Assembly: GCA_017512705.1 (NCBI GenBank)
Contig: JAFWEX010000083.1
Location: 1-56,345, forward strand
Reading direction: 5' to 3'
Length of the DNA stretch: 56,345 nt
From: Paenibacillus sp.
Lineage (GTDB): Bacteria; Bacillota; Bacilli; Paenibacillales; Paenibacillaceae
Under the pieces are notes generated by a model, which saw nothing but the letters and a program-made list of their open reading frames with translations, was not told where the DNA came from and searched no databases. This document shows positions 1-9,800 of the stretch, piece after piece (position 1 is the stretch's first letter; every line of letters starts with the position of its first letter). A program made the position numbers and the translations under genes.

Positions 1-750
1 CGCGCGGCCAAGCCACGCGAGCCGATGGCGCGTGGCAGGCCCTTCGAGGGCGGCTGTCATCTGCAGCCGCCCTCGCAAGCACGCGAGCTGCGCAGCCGCG
101 CGCCAGCCCCCAGGCGGCATGGCAGGCTCCGCCGCCAGCAGCGCCTCGACCTCGGCCGCCAGTAGTTGGCGGCCGCTCATTCGCTCAGCCAGCAGAGCTG
201 CGCACTGCTCCAGCTGAGCCCAATGCTCGGCGGGATATGCTTGGGGCATCCCGCCAATCGTAACTGCCTCGGCAACAACAGTCTCATGGTCGATCTTGGT
301 TCCTTTCTCTAATTTTCCACCAGCACTCTTCTCTGTCCGTTTCTCTAATCTTTTCTCATTCCCTTTCTCTGTCAAATTACCTGTCCTTATCCCGTTTTGC
401 CTGTTTCCTCTCCCCCTCTCACTTTCACTCCAACGCTTGACACCCTCTTGTTCGTTCCACATATTCCTTACCTCTGTCTCACCCGACGCCTGATTATAGA
501 AATCTAGCTTGGCACTGAAATATCTCTGCCATTCTTCGATCTGCCACTGGTTCATAGTACGAACTGACACGAACTGGTCCACTAACCACGAAGCTTGACT
601 TAAAGGAAGCTGCATACTTAGTACCAGCCACTGGCTCACACGCTGTCCGCTTACATATTCTAGCCACCACACTACATCTACTCGAATGTCGAGAGAGATC
701 TCCATACTCCACTCCGCACCGATTCGGTAAACATACAATGCAACCTGCAA
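1..750 (-). CDS. comFA: ComFA-like late competence protein, N-terminal 250 residues (runs off the left edge)
   Basis: An open frame runs without a stop from a TTG at 750 to the window edge. The TTG is preceded at 5-6 nt by a strong ribosome binding site (AGGAGGGG), which is why I prefer it to an in-frame ATG at 774. The visible part starts MQVALYVYRIGAEW, is rich in Trp and Val, passes through a charged Lys/Glu/Arg linker (about residues 95-145) and then becomes Ala-rich and very GC-rich. No helicase motif is reached. Identification as ComFA, the ATP-dependent DNA-uptake motor, rests mainly on position: comFA follows degS-degU in B. subtilis, and I recall that ComFA of Paenibacillus has a long N-terminal extension. 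The ATG ORF at 494-817 on this strand is in another frame and is a shadow. Confidence 0.55.
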   Translation of the reverse strand, partial: MQVALYVYRIGAEWSMEISLDIRVDVVWWLEYVSGQRVSQWLVLSMQLPLSQASWLVDQFVSVRTMNQWQIEEWQRYFSAKLDFYNQASGETEVRNMWNEQEGVKRWSESERGRGNRQNGIRTGNLTEKGNEKRLEKRTEKSAGGKLEKGTKIDHETVVAEAVTIGGMPQAYPAEHWAQLEQCAALLAERMSGRQLLAAEVEALLAAEPAMPPGGWRAAAQLACLRGRLQMTAALEGPATRHRLAWLGRA

Positions 751-785
751 CTGAACCCCTCCTGCCCTGTTCATATCCAGAAATG

Positions 786-831
786 CAAAAAAAGCACATG
801 CTAACCGGCGTCTTCACCGGAGCATGTGCTT
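786..831 (-). terminator. Intrinsic terminator or attenuator in the comFA leader
   Basis: Read on the minus strand, an 11-bp perfect stem (AAGCACATGCT / AGCATGTGCTT) encloses an inner CCGG/CCGG stem and is followed by seven or more T. It lies about 35 bp before the TTG start of comFA and downstream of a likely promoter at 871-899, so the leader transcript would have to pass it. Confidence 0.85.
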
Positions 832-870
832 CATGTCCATTCTTTGTTTCACAACTATTGTATTAACCAA

Positions 871-899
871 AGTATAACGATGATTTCACTTTACAACAA
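871..899 (-). promoter_or_regulatory. Putative sigma-A promoter for comFA
   Basis: On the minus strand: TTGTTG, 17-nt spacer, TATACT. The -10 is good and the -35 moderate. Transcription would start near 864 and give a leader of about 115 nt that contains the terminator hairpin at 786-831. I found no clear ComK box pair. Confidence 0.45.
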
Positions 900-1281
900 G
901 ATTAATTCTTCATAAACCTTCTTTTTCTCCAAAACGGATATCTATAAAATCCTTATTCACATCGTCATCCCGAGTTCCATGAACCAATATTAATATTTAT
1001 ATCAACACTATAATTATCCTCTGAAGAATATATAGACAATCTGTCCGCTACTCATTTTTAAGCTACTAAGAGAGCTTACTTGCCTCCTCTCTCAAACACT
1101 TGGAATTTCACCTCTCAAATCAGCGAAACTTTTTCCAGTTTCCTCAGTCTATAATTTTAAGTTAAGACTCCTGAGTTCAAAATGCTTGCACCAGCATCAT
1201 CCTAAGCAAGAAACTCAGTTTCTAACTATAGATTGCAATAAAATACATATGCATTTTAAAGGCAAATTTGGCTACAATTAC
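900..1281. other. AT-rich intergenic region without a recognisable gene
   Basis: AT-rich spacer between the terminator of the small membrane-protein gene and the comFA promoter. No open frame with a plausible ribosome binding site and no convincing RNA structure was seen. Confidence 0.5.
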
Positions 1282-1312
1282 AAAAAAAGACTACAGCATC
1301 CTGCTGTAATCT
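1282..1312 (-). terminator. Intrinsic terminator overlapping a stop codon
   Basis: Minus strand: an 11-bp stem (AGATTACAGCA / TGCTGTAGTCT, one G-T pair) with a GGA loop, followed by seven T. The stem includes the last codons and the TAG stop of the gene ending at 1291. Confidence 0.85.
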
Positions 1313-1692
1313 TTCTCATCACTGGTCTTGCGTAGATCAATCAGGCGATAGCTGTTATTCGTCTGCACGTCATGATCAAGTTCTGCCGGCGTAGTACTCA
1401 GATAAGACAGCTCCAAGCCTTGCCTTTGCATCATCTTTTCAATAATCGTAATCGTTTCCGACTCTTGGTGATCGGTGACCACTGTTAACGTAAAGCTCTT
1501 ACCACGATATAATAACTCCAAATAAAGTGCTCGAATTATACCCTCAATCCGTCCTGCCTGATTAGAAGGAATGAGCAGAATCTGCTCGAAGCCTCTGGAC
1601 TCCGGGCGGGAAGTATGGCGCTGGTGCATAACATGAACGGCCATTGCCGCCAGGAAGTATATAAGCAGAATCATAGTCAAATGAGCAACCAT
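1291..1692 (-). CDS. Small single-pass membrane protein of unknown function
   Basis: 133 residues from an ATG at 1692 (MVAHLTMILLIYFL), chosen because GAGGAGG lies 10 nt upstream; a longer ATG frame to 1725 lacks a good site. One transmembrane helix at about residues 3-22 is followed by a soluble domain of about 105 residues with an alpha/beta pattern (ILLIPSNQAGRIEGIIRALY and a later FTLTVVTDHQES). It follows degU after 220 bp. TTGACA at 1854-1859 could be the -35 of its own promoter, but the -10 is poor. I do not recognise the family; a link to DegU or competence would be guesswork. Confidence 0.7.
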   Translation of the reverse strand: MVAHLTMILLIYFLAAMAVHVMHQRHTSRPESRGFEQILLIPSNQAGRIEGIIRALYLELLYRGKSFTLTVVTDHQESETITIIEKMMQRQGLELSYLSTTPAELDHDVQTNNSYRLIDLRKTSDEKDYSRML

Positions 1693-1912
1693 GGCAACTG
1701 CACCTCCTCGGAAGGTCATGCTCACCCATGGCGAACATCCCTGTATACAGCAGTATATGCTGCGTATTCCGAAGGGTTACAACCAGCTGGCCCCCTACCT
1801 AAGCCAATCTTTCAACACAACTCCACACTTTACTTATTTGCAGTGATAAAGGATGTCAACCCGCAAACCAATCCATATATGCGGAAAGGATGCGAGTAAA
1901 TACGAATCGCTA

Positions 1913-2635
1913 CTAGAGCGTAACCCAGCCATATTTGATGGAATTGATAACAGCCTGTGTACGGTCATCTACTTCCATCTTCTGCAGGATACTGCTGACA
2001 TGGTTTTTAACTGTTTTTTCACTGATGAACAAAAATTCACCAATCATCTTGTTGCTTTTACCCTCAGCCATCAAACGCAATACCTCGGCTTCACGTCGTG
2101 TCAGCGGGTTATTATCGCCAGCTACAAATTTGACGCCAGCTTCCTTCGAAGCACTTTCACTCATCGCGCCTGTCTCGTTAAGATACGTCATACGACGAAG
2201 CTGCATGATCAATTTGCCCGTTACTTTTGGATGGATAAATGCATGCCCCTCATGGACAGAACGAATTGCGTTAATCAGAGACTCTGCTTCCATATCTTTC
2301 AGCAAATATCCGTTTGCGCCTTTACGTAGGGTTTCGAATACATAGCTTTCATCATCATGGATAGACAAAATAATCACTTTCACGTCCGGAAACAGCTCGC
2401 GCAGTTTCTCCGTAGCTTCTACGCCATTCTCAACTGGCATGTTAATGTCCATCAGTACGATATCCGGTTTATCCTGGTTACAGAATTCGAGAACCTGAAT
2501 CCCATCGCCACATTCCCCGATGACCTCAATATCGTCCTCCATATTTAAAATGCGTTTCAACCCTTCTCGGAATAGCTGATGATCATCAGCTAGAAGGACT
2601 TTTATTGATGTTTTTCCAGTATCACGGTTTTCCAT
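1913..2635 (-). CDS. degU: Two-component response regulator DegU
   Basis: 240 residues. The N-terminal receiver domain has the acidic pair LLADDH (residues 14-19), phospho-acceptor Asp63 in VLMDINMP and a KGANGYLLK segment. The C-terminal LuxR/NarL-type helix-turn-helix (about 174-240) carries LTRREAEVLRLMAEGKSN and SEKTVKNHVSSILQKM. A good site (AAAGGAG) precedes the ATG, 5 bp after the degS stop, so the two are cotranscribed. In Bacillus, DegU with DegS controls secreted enzymes, motility, biofilm and competence; here it sits beside a ComFA-like gene and downstream of surface-protein genes. Confidence 0.97.
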   Translation of the reverse strand: MENRDTGKTSIKVLLADDHQLFREGLKRILNMEDDIEVIGECGDGIQVLEFCNQDKPDIVLMDINMPVENGVEATEKLRELFPDVKVIILSIHDDESYVFETLRKGANGYLLKDMEAESLINAIRSVHEGHAFIHPKVTGKLIMQLRRMTYLNETGAMSESASKEAGVKFVAGDNNPLTRREAEVLRLMAEGKSNKMIGEFLFISEKTVKNHVSSILQKMEVDDRTQAVINSIKYGWVTL

Positions 2636-2639
2636 CCTA

Positions 2640-3800
2640 CTACTCCTTTCCCTTATCCACGTTTGTCGGGATATGAATAACTATTTTGGTTCCCTGGTTC
2701 TCTGCGGATTCAATCTCCATTCTTCCTTCTAACAGCTCAACCCGTTCTCTCATCCCGATCAGACCGAAGTGATTATGATCCTTGCTTTTCTTCGCAAGAA
2801 GCTCCGGTTTGAACCCAAGCCCATTGTCCTGAACCACAATTTTGACGAGCTGAGCCTGGTATGTAATCTCTACTACAACATACGTGGGATAAGCATGCTT
2901 GGCAGCATTAGACAGACCTTCCTGCACGAGACGATAGATTGCAGCCTCCATTGCAGAAGAGAGACGATGTTCTTTGCCCCTGGTTTCAAAAAGCGACCGA
3001 ATTTTTGTTTTTACTTCAAAATCCTGCACATACTTCCGAAGCGTTGGAATCAATCCCAGATCATCTAGTGCCATAGGACGCAGATTGAAAATAACTTTTC
3101 TCATTTCTTCAAGACTTGAACGAACCTGGCCTTTCAAATCTACTATTTCGGCCTGGACCATCTTGAAATCCTGCTTCACGAGCATTCTTTCTACAATTTC
3201 CGTCCTAAGCACTAGATTGGCAAGCATCTGCGCAGGCCCATCGTGAATCTCACGGGCAATGCGTTTTCGCTCTTCCTCCTGGGCCAAAATTATTTTCAAA
3301 CCAATCATTTGTCGATTCTTGGCAGACTCGATAATCCGAGTCACCTGACCTAGTTCACCTGACAAATATTCTAGCACAACGCCCATCTGCGAACCAATAG
3401 TCTCAGCACGCTCGACAGAAGCCTCCACATTTTTGGCACGTTTCTGCAGATCATCACGGCGGGCCTTCAAATACATTTCCTTCTCCCGATAAATCATAAG
3501 ATCCAGTTGCAGTTGTGTCGCTTTCTCATATGCCTGCTTGATATCATGTTCCGAATAACGGACAAAGTCGCGGCTCACTTCCGTAAGCCGGATTCGGGAA
3601 CGGCGGTAATTCAGTTCCAATTGATCTACTTTCTCGATCGTTTCCGCCGCTTCCTTCAGCACCGACTTCAACTCCTCGTTGAGCGTCTTCAGCTCTTCCC
3701 GAGTGGAGTCCATGATTTCGAACATTTGATATTTGCTGTTTTCCATGACTTGTATGGCGTTTTTTATGACGCGGTCTATGGCATCGGCTTGTAAATCCAC
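2640..3800 (-). CDS. degS: Cytoplasmic sensor histidine kinase DegS
   Basis: 386 residues from a GTG start (GGAG 10 nt upstream). There is no transmembrane segment. Residues 1-160 are a long coiled-coil sensor region, as in DegS. The HisKA_3 phosphorylation box reads ERKRIAREIHDGPAQ near residue 185. The C-terminal ATPase domain shows the N box (GLSNAAKHA) and the G box (DNGLGF). It phosphorylates DegU, encoded 5 bp downstream. Only 47 bp separate it from the upstream 921-aa gene and I see no terminator there, so read-through from that gene is possible. Confidence 0.97.
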   Translation of the reverse strand: MDLQADAIDRVIKNAIQVMENSKYQMFEIMDSTREELKTLNEELKSVLKEAAETIEKVDQLELNYRRSRIRLTEVSRDFVRYSEHDIKQAYEKATQLQLDLMIYREKEMYLKARRDDLQKRAKNVEASVERAETIGSQMGVVLEYLSGELGQVTRIIESAKNRQMIGLKIILAQEEERKRIAREIHDGPAQMLANLVLRTEIVERMLVKQDFKMVQAEIVDLKGQVRSSLEEMRKVIFNLRPMALDDLGLIPTLRKYVQDFEVKTKIRSLFETRGKEHRLSSAMEAAIYRLVQEGLSNAAKHAYPTYVVVEITYQAQLVKIVVQDNGLGFKPELLAKKSKDHNHFGLIGMRERVELLEGRMEIESAENQGTKIVIHIPTNVDKGKE

Positions 3801-3847
3801 GTTTGTTCGACTCCATTTCTATCGTTTCCGGTATATATCATACCATA

Positions 3848-6613
3848 TCACGATGAGATGGTAACGGTCTTCGTGTTCTGTTCCCATTTTACAGTCAGCC
3901 CAAGTTGCTCGGAAACGAGTCTTATAGGTACTAAAGTCCTACCCCCACTTACGTAAGGTGCAACTGTTGCGCTCTGTTTTTTACCATTCAGAACAAATTC
4001 TTTCTGACCTACCACCAGATCGATCAGCTTGCTGCCGCGAATCACGGTAATTCTCTGATTTTTGCTGTCCCACTTCGCCTGTCCACCAAAGACATCCAGT
4101 ACATGTTTGATGGGAATATACGTTGTTCCATTTTTAATGACCGGTGCTGCATCAATCGTCTTGCTCTTACCATTTACTGTTATCGACTTTTTCCCAAGTA
4201 CAAGTGAAGCTGTACCTGTAGGCAACCCAACTTCACTGGATTTGGAAGGCATTGTGAAGGCGATGTTGTCAAAAGAAACCTTCCCCGTCATCGCACGCTC
4301 ATCTTGTCCCTCTTCCACGTTAACTACATACACACGCTTCAGTTTAGCCGGATAAGCAATGTTCAGACCATTCAGATCCACATTTATCTTCTTCCATCCG
4401 CTCCAGTCAATAGCTTTGGCTAGATCTGCATATACCGTTTTACCTTTGGCATCCGTGAATTCTGCCCGCAGCCAGTTCAAGCTTTTGTCACCCATCACAT
4501 CCATCGACATTGAAGTTGCAGCTGCAGAAACGTCTTTGCCTGTTGAACCGTTCAGTTGAGCATAGGCATACATTTTACCGGTACCACCCGTCATATCGTA
4601 ACTGAGTTCCAGTACCTTGGAACCAGCTTTTTCACCCGAACCTGCTACAACCGCCGCTGAGCCTGTTACGCCTGCTGCATTCGTCGTGAAGTTAATCGGA
4701 TAGTTCACATTCTCAAAATTCTCCCAGATGGTTTCGCTTGCTGCCGCAGAGAGTACAACAACGGTGCTAAAACCATCGTAACGGCCAATTGCATAACCAA
4801 CCTGCGCTCCTTCATCGACAGATGTTACCGTCAACTGCTCACCTTTCACTTTCCCTTTGAATCCGATAAATTCCCATGTTAGAGAATCTGCTGGTACGGT
4901 CACGCTTTGTCCATCTTTCGTTGTTGCAGTTACCGGGATCGACACGGTTGTACCCGCCTGGAGTGAACCCAGGCCTGACCCTGCAGTCAAGGAAGCGAGA
5001 CTACTACCGCCAAGGACCGTAACTTTAATCGAAGAGGAAGCTCCATTACTCGTCGCCGTCAATGTTGCTGTACCTGGTTTCACACCTTTGACCGTTCCGT
5101 TAGTAACACTCACAATTCCGTTATTGCTTGACTTCCAGGTCAGAGGGATGTTCCCCGTGGCAATCGGGTTGTAGTAGGTGTCATATCCTTTAGCAGAGTA
5201 TTGACCTTCCTGACCTGCAAGCAACGTTTGACTGCCGCTTATCTTAAACCCTTTCAACTTGCCTTCAGGAGCTGTCGAGAACACACCGAGTGCATTGACG
5301 ACTTGACGTTGTTCCGTGCCATACTCGGTATTAAATGTCAGACTTGTCGACTGTTCCGCTAGCGGGCGTGTAACCATCGTGGTTGATCCACCACCGTCCA
5401 GATTCATACCTTTCCATACCCCTACACTTGTCATGAACGACTGCAATTCGGTCAGCGACATACCGCTGCTGTTACTGTTCTTCTCCGCTGCAATGATGTA
5501 CACATAGCGTCCATCCTGAGAATATCCTACTGCCGTTCTGGCACGAACACCTCCAATGCCGGAAGAAGCTATGTTGCGCGAAAAGGAGGCTGCCTTACCT
5601 CCATTCACCAGAATGGTATGTCCCCCAATCATCATTTGCAGACTTTTCGGGTCAACAGCCTGTCCCGTCGTTTTGGCGACCAGCTTGTAATCTGCTCCCA
5701 CTGTCTGTCCAACAGACAGATGGCTCATGACCCAAGCTGCTGCTGTCCCATGTGCGCGCAGGATGTAGCCGTCTTCCGGCACAGTCATATTTAAAGCTTT
5801 TTTATCCGATATTTGCGTAATGACACCATTCTGTACGAGCACCTCCGTCGGCGTGGTAGACGGATCGTTCGGACGTTTCGTTGACGTCCATGCAGGTGTA
5901 TAAATATACATAGAGTTGGCATGACTGTATGGACCAGAACCCGTTTCAACCGTATAGTCCTCCTTATTCATTCCACGCAGAGCGAACGTTGAGCCATCCT
6001 CCGCTTTCACTGTGCCATCAAACGAATACTCGTCGATCATTGGCTTGCCATCTTTCGTTACAGTGAGAGCATACATGCCCTTCAGTTCAGATGGCGTGGA
6101 CACCAATACACCGTCAGAGACTTGGCCTCCAATCGGTGACAGTTCTCCAGATACGTTAAAATAATCCCCATTTACCGCAGCAACTGCACCGTTCTCTTTC
6201 GCCATACCGCTAGTGCTTTGTTTGCTGTTTAATTTATTGCCTTTACCGGTCATCACGTCCAGTTTCACGTGCGGATTTTGCAGATCCACCTGTACAACAT
6301 CAGCGAGAACGTTCACCTTCGACCCTGAACGTGTCGTCGTATATCTGTATTTCATCAGCTTCGCGCCTGAAGTTAAAATTTCTTCGCTCAGCTTAGTTGT
6401 ATTCGTTGACGCTGCAGCTGCTACAGATTGCCAGGAAGTCCCCGACCACATTTGTCCACCTGCACTCATCACTGGCGCAATCCATATTACCCCTGCCAGC
6501 GTTACAATTGCCCATTTCTTGGCCGTGCCGTTCTTAACGTCTTCCAGCTGTTTCCTTTGTTTCCCCAGCATGTTCGAAACGTCTCTCCCATCTTGTATAT
6601 CAATCTTAGACAT
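3848..6613 (-). CDS. Exported phosphodiester glycosidase (NAGPA-like) with bacterial Ig-like and copper-amine-oxidase-N domains
   Basis: 921 residues. A short basic N-terminus is followed by a hydrophobic segment at about 34-52 (signal or anchor). Residues of about 80-450 match the phosphodiester glycosidase family related to the uncovering enzyme NAGPA and to bacterial exopolysaccharide-associated proteins, with NGDYFN at 148-153 and MNLDGGGSTTMV further on. Next come a Big_2-like domain (VTNGTVKGVKPGTATLTAT), a carbohydrate-binding-like segment, and about 115 C-terminal residues with paired copper amine oxidase N-terminal-type repeats (NGTTYIPIKHVLDVFGGQ; SGGRTLVPIRLVSEQLG), usually taken as wall-binding. 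The likely role is trimming envelope or exopolysaccharide phosphodiesters. The ribosome binding site is weak (AGGTG), so an ATG at residue 15 could be the start. Confidence 0.85.
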   Translation of the reverse strand: MSKIDIQDGRDVSNMLGKQRKQLEDVKNGTAKKWAIVTLAGVIWIAPVMSAGGQMWSGTSWQSVAAAASTNTTKLSEEILTSGAKLMKYRYTTTRSGSKVNVLADVVQVDLQNPHVKLDVMTGKGNKLNSKQSTSGMAKENGAVAAVNGDYFNVSGELSPIGGQVSDGVLVSTPSELKGMYALTVTKDGKPMIDEYSFDGTVKAEDGSTFALRGMNKEDYTVETGSGPYSHANSMYIYTPAWTSTKRPNDPSTTPTEVLVQNGVITQISDKKALNMTVPEDGYILRAHGTAAAWVMSHLSVGQTVGADYKLVAKTTGQAVDPKSLQMMIGGHTILVNGGKAASFSRNIASSGIGGVRARTAVGYSQDGRYVYIIAAEKNSNSSGMSLTELQSFMTSVGVWKGMNLDGGGSTTMVTRPLAEQSTSLTFNTEYGTEQRQVVNALGVFSTAPEGKLKGFKISGSQTLLAGQEGQYSAKGYDTYYNPIATGNIPLTWKSSNNGIVSVTNGTVKGVKPGTATLTATSNGASSSIKVTVLGGSSLASLTAGSGLGSLQAGTTVSIPVTATTKDGQSVTVPADSLTWEFIGFKGKVKGEQLTVTSVDEGAQVGYAIGRYDGFSTVVVLSAAASETIWENFENVNYPINFTTNAAGVTGSAAVVAGSGEKAGSKVLELSYDMTGGTGKMYAYAQLNGSTGKDVSAAATSMSMDVMGDKSLNWLRAEFTDAKGKTVYADLAKAIDWSGWKKINVDLNGLNIAYPAKLKRVYVVNVEEGQDERAMTGKVSFDNIAFTMPSKSSEVGLPTGTASLVLGKKSITVNGKSKTIDAAPVIKNGTTYIPIKHVLDVFGGQAKWDSKNQRITVIRGSKLIDLVVGQKEFVLNGKKQSATVAPYVSGGRTLVPIRLVSEQLGLTVKWEQNTKTVTISS

Positions 6614-6778
6614 CGCACCTATACTATCAGGTAGCAGTAGATATAGCGATCTCTAGTATACTCTTCTATTAATAGACTGTTTTTTGTGAAAAAAGTTACG
6701 CCCAAAGCCAAGAATAAGCGCTAAATTGGCTCTTTCAACAGATCATACGTCTTATTTTTTTATATTCATTGAGTATGC

Positions 6779-6818
6779 AAAAAAAGAGACGCTTCAAGAA
6801 ATATACATTCTTGAAGCG
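6779..6818 (-). terminator. Terminator of the 6857-10714 SLH gene
   Basis: Minus strand: stem GCTTCAAG / CTTGAAGC with an 11-nt loop, then TCTCTTTTTTT. Confidence 0.85.
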
Positions 6819-6856
6819 CCCGACTAAGTGCCAAATACATCTGAATATGGATTTTC

Positions 6857-9800
6857 TTATAGATAACCTAGCTTATCCAAAACCCGCTTAAGCATCACTG
6901 CTGCTTGTGCACGGCTTGCATTCCCCTGTGGTGCAAAAGTATTACTCGTCATTCCTTGAATGATTCCGGCTTGTACCGCTTTAGCTACAGAATCTTTGGA
7001 TTGAATCTTTTTATGATCTTTAAACTTGGATAGCGTTGTGTTGGCCGAGGATTGCAGGGATAACGTTTGCCCGCCGTAATTCATGGCACGAATCATCATA
7101 ATGGCCATTTGTTCACGAGTGATCGCTCGATCAGGCTTAAACGTTCCGTCTGTATTCCCCGTAATAATTCCAGCTTCGGCTGCTGCAGCGATATAAGCAC
7201 TTGTGATACTTCCACCCCGAACATCCCGGAAGCGGCTGACCGCTTGTGTCTCTGCTTTTAAACCGAGTCCTCTAGCTACCAATTCAGCAAACTCCGCACG
7301 AGAGATATTCTCATCAGGACGATAATAGGAACCGTTTGGTGTGCCGATAATCCACTTCGCGGACAATTCTTTAATGACATCATTTGCCCAATGCGATGCG
7401 GTATCCTGATAATTGACGCCATGAGTTAGTGGGACAACTGATTGATTCCCATTCAACCTCCCTTGGATGATCACTCCACCTGGTGTACTCTTGAAAGAAC
7501 TTGGTACATAGGAAAGCTGGAACGTTGTCAGATCTTGTGAAACCATGCTTGAAGTCTCTCTTGGAGTATTGGCCGAGACCTGCATAGACAGTTCACTCTT
7601 GAGTTGCTGTTCAATCTGTTGTTCTGAAGGACCTCTACTTGCAAATACGTAAACATTTGTATAATTCGCTAGCTTCTGCGCACCTGCTCTGGCGATCAAG
7701 CCTTCCATCGTACCCGAGTCAGACAACGGCACAGTTTCCAACTGTACGTACAACGAAGGTACAATCGCTTGGGATGAAATACTTTCGTTCATTGGAGTTA
7801 ATCCTGTTGGATTTGCAAATGCACCCACATTTCGACTCATAGATGCCAAATCAAGCTTGGATAGCTCTACGGTCCATAGACGGTCTCCGTATCTCACTCC
7901 AATGCTACCACTACGGTAATTCGCAGCTACTTCTGTCAGTGCTGTCAGTGGAAATCCAACATACGCCGAAGATTCACTGGCAGGAACTTCAAACACGACA
8001 GGTTGATTTAGCTTACCAGATGTAGATGCATATTCAAAAGCCTGTCTAAGCTTCGCTCCATCGACATTAAATTGACGAGTCGAGCGATTGTAGTGTGACA
8101 CTGCAGAAGCCGAAGATGCTGTGCTGTTGTTCATTACAAGAAGTGGATAGCCATAATTCGATGCATCCAATTCATTTAGCCAAGACGGACGTCCTCCTGT
8201 CTGATTGTTCACAGGCAAACTGGTGCTCGTCTGCTGCAAAGTAAGTGGTCCAAACGCTGGCACGACTGTGTTTGATGCATCTCGTATTGGCACAGGTCCA
8301 GGCGTGTAACTAATCGTGCCTGTAGGACTCACATTACCCATACCCATACCCATACCCAAAGACTGATCCAATTTCAAGGTCACCACAGATCCAGAAGCAG
8401 ATGCTGACAATAACCTCGTATTACCATTACTAAGCATTACACTAAACTGAGCTAGTGTTAATGCTGTCTCAGGTTGAATCGCCTCCCGAAATTGAATCTG
8501 AATCGTATCTCCCTGGATTACAGCAGACAGGACTTTGCCATTGCCATAGGTATACGCTACTGGCGTCATGTTAAGATATCCCGCAGGGTTGCTATTAAGA
8601 TCGGTCAACCGCAATGTACCAGGAACATAAGATAATGTTACATTTTGTTTATCATTCACTGCTGAAGCAAGTGTTAATGTCACGAGATTATCGTCAATTT
8701 CAGATTGAGTTACAAACACAGGCTTACCGTCAACAAGAACGGAGTACTGACTATTTTGAGGCTTATTGCTTGAATGAAGCGGCTCGTTATACTGCATCCA
8801 TAACTTGTTTCCGCTCACCTCTGCAGACTTGAATTCAGGTGGTTTGGTGTCAATTGTATTCCGGACATAGAAACCACTGAATCCGGCAAGAGCCTGTCCA
8901 CGGCTGTCTTTCACAGGCCATGAGCCTGGAGTATATGAGACACGAACAACCTCGCCATCCGTAATCGAACGGCTCAAATTTAGAGTTACAACCGAGCTGC
9001 TGTTCGCAGATATACTACTCACGCCTACGCTAGCTTCGTCTGCGGTTACATTGAACTGGCTTACCGCCTCACTTGAAGCAACGTATACCGTTTCAGGATA
9101 ATACAATGTGATCGTGCTATAGTACACATTGCCCTCCCGTGGCTTGGACATAACGGAATCCAAACCGTTGTCTACATCACGTGCACCAAACGATGCGGCT
9201 GCATTGTTTGACTGATCTGTAACCCGGTTGCTTGTACCTGGAGTATAACCAATACGTACAATCTGTCCTACAGCTACACCTGTATCTAGGACAACATATA
9301 CACTATCACCCGAAATGTAGGTATAACTGACATTTCGTTTCTCTCCATTTACCGTTACGGCATATGTGCTACTATGTGGATTATTGCTAGACAACCACTT
9401 ATCGTAAGTCAAACGAATCGTATTATTACTATGCATTTTTGCATTTTTCAGCACTGGAGCAGTGGTATCTTTACTAATCGTTCTGAACTTCCATGACGTC
9501 GAACCGTTCAATCCTGTAAAAACATTTCCTTCTCTATCTCGATACGCATTGGCTGGCAAGTCTACGATATATTCCATGTTGCTCTCCAACTCGCTTGTCG
9601 GAGTAATCGTAAGCTGTCTGCTGTTTGCACTAAAAGATGTTCTCGTAGAAACGATCGTACCATTCGACTTCTTGAGAACAGGCTCCTTAAAATAAGATGG
9701 GTCCAGTTCTCTGCTAAAGGTTACACTCAAACTCCCAGATACAGAAGCATTGGTTGTTCCATTTGCAGGGGAGAGCGAGGAGACTGTAAGTGCGGTAGGA

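Noticed and set aside
494-817. Minus-strand ATG frame of 107 codons
   Set aside because: It is in a different frame from the comFA-like sequence, whose TTG start has a strong ribosome binding site; its own product is Cys/Ser-rich and family-less.
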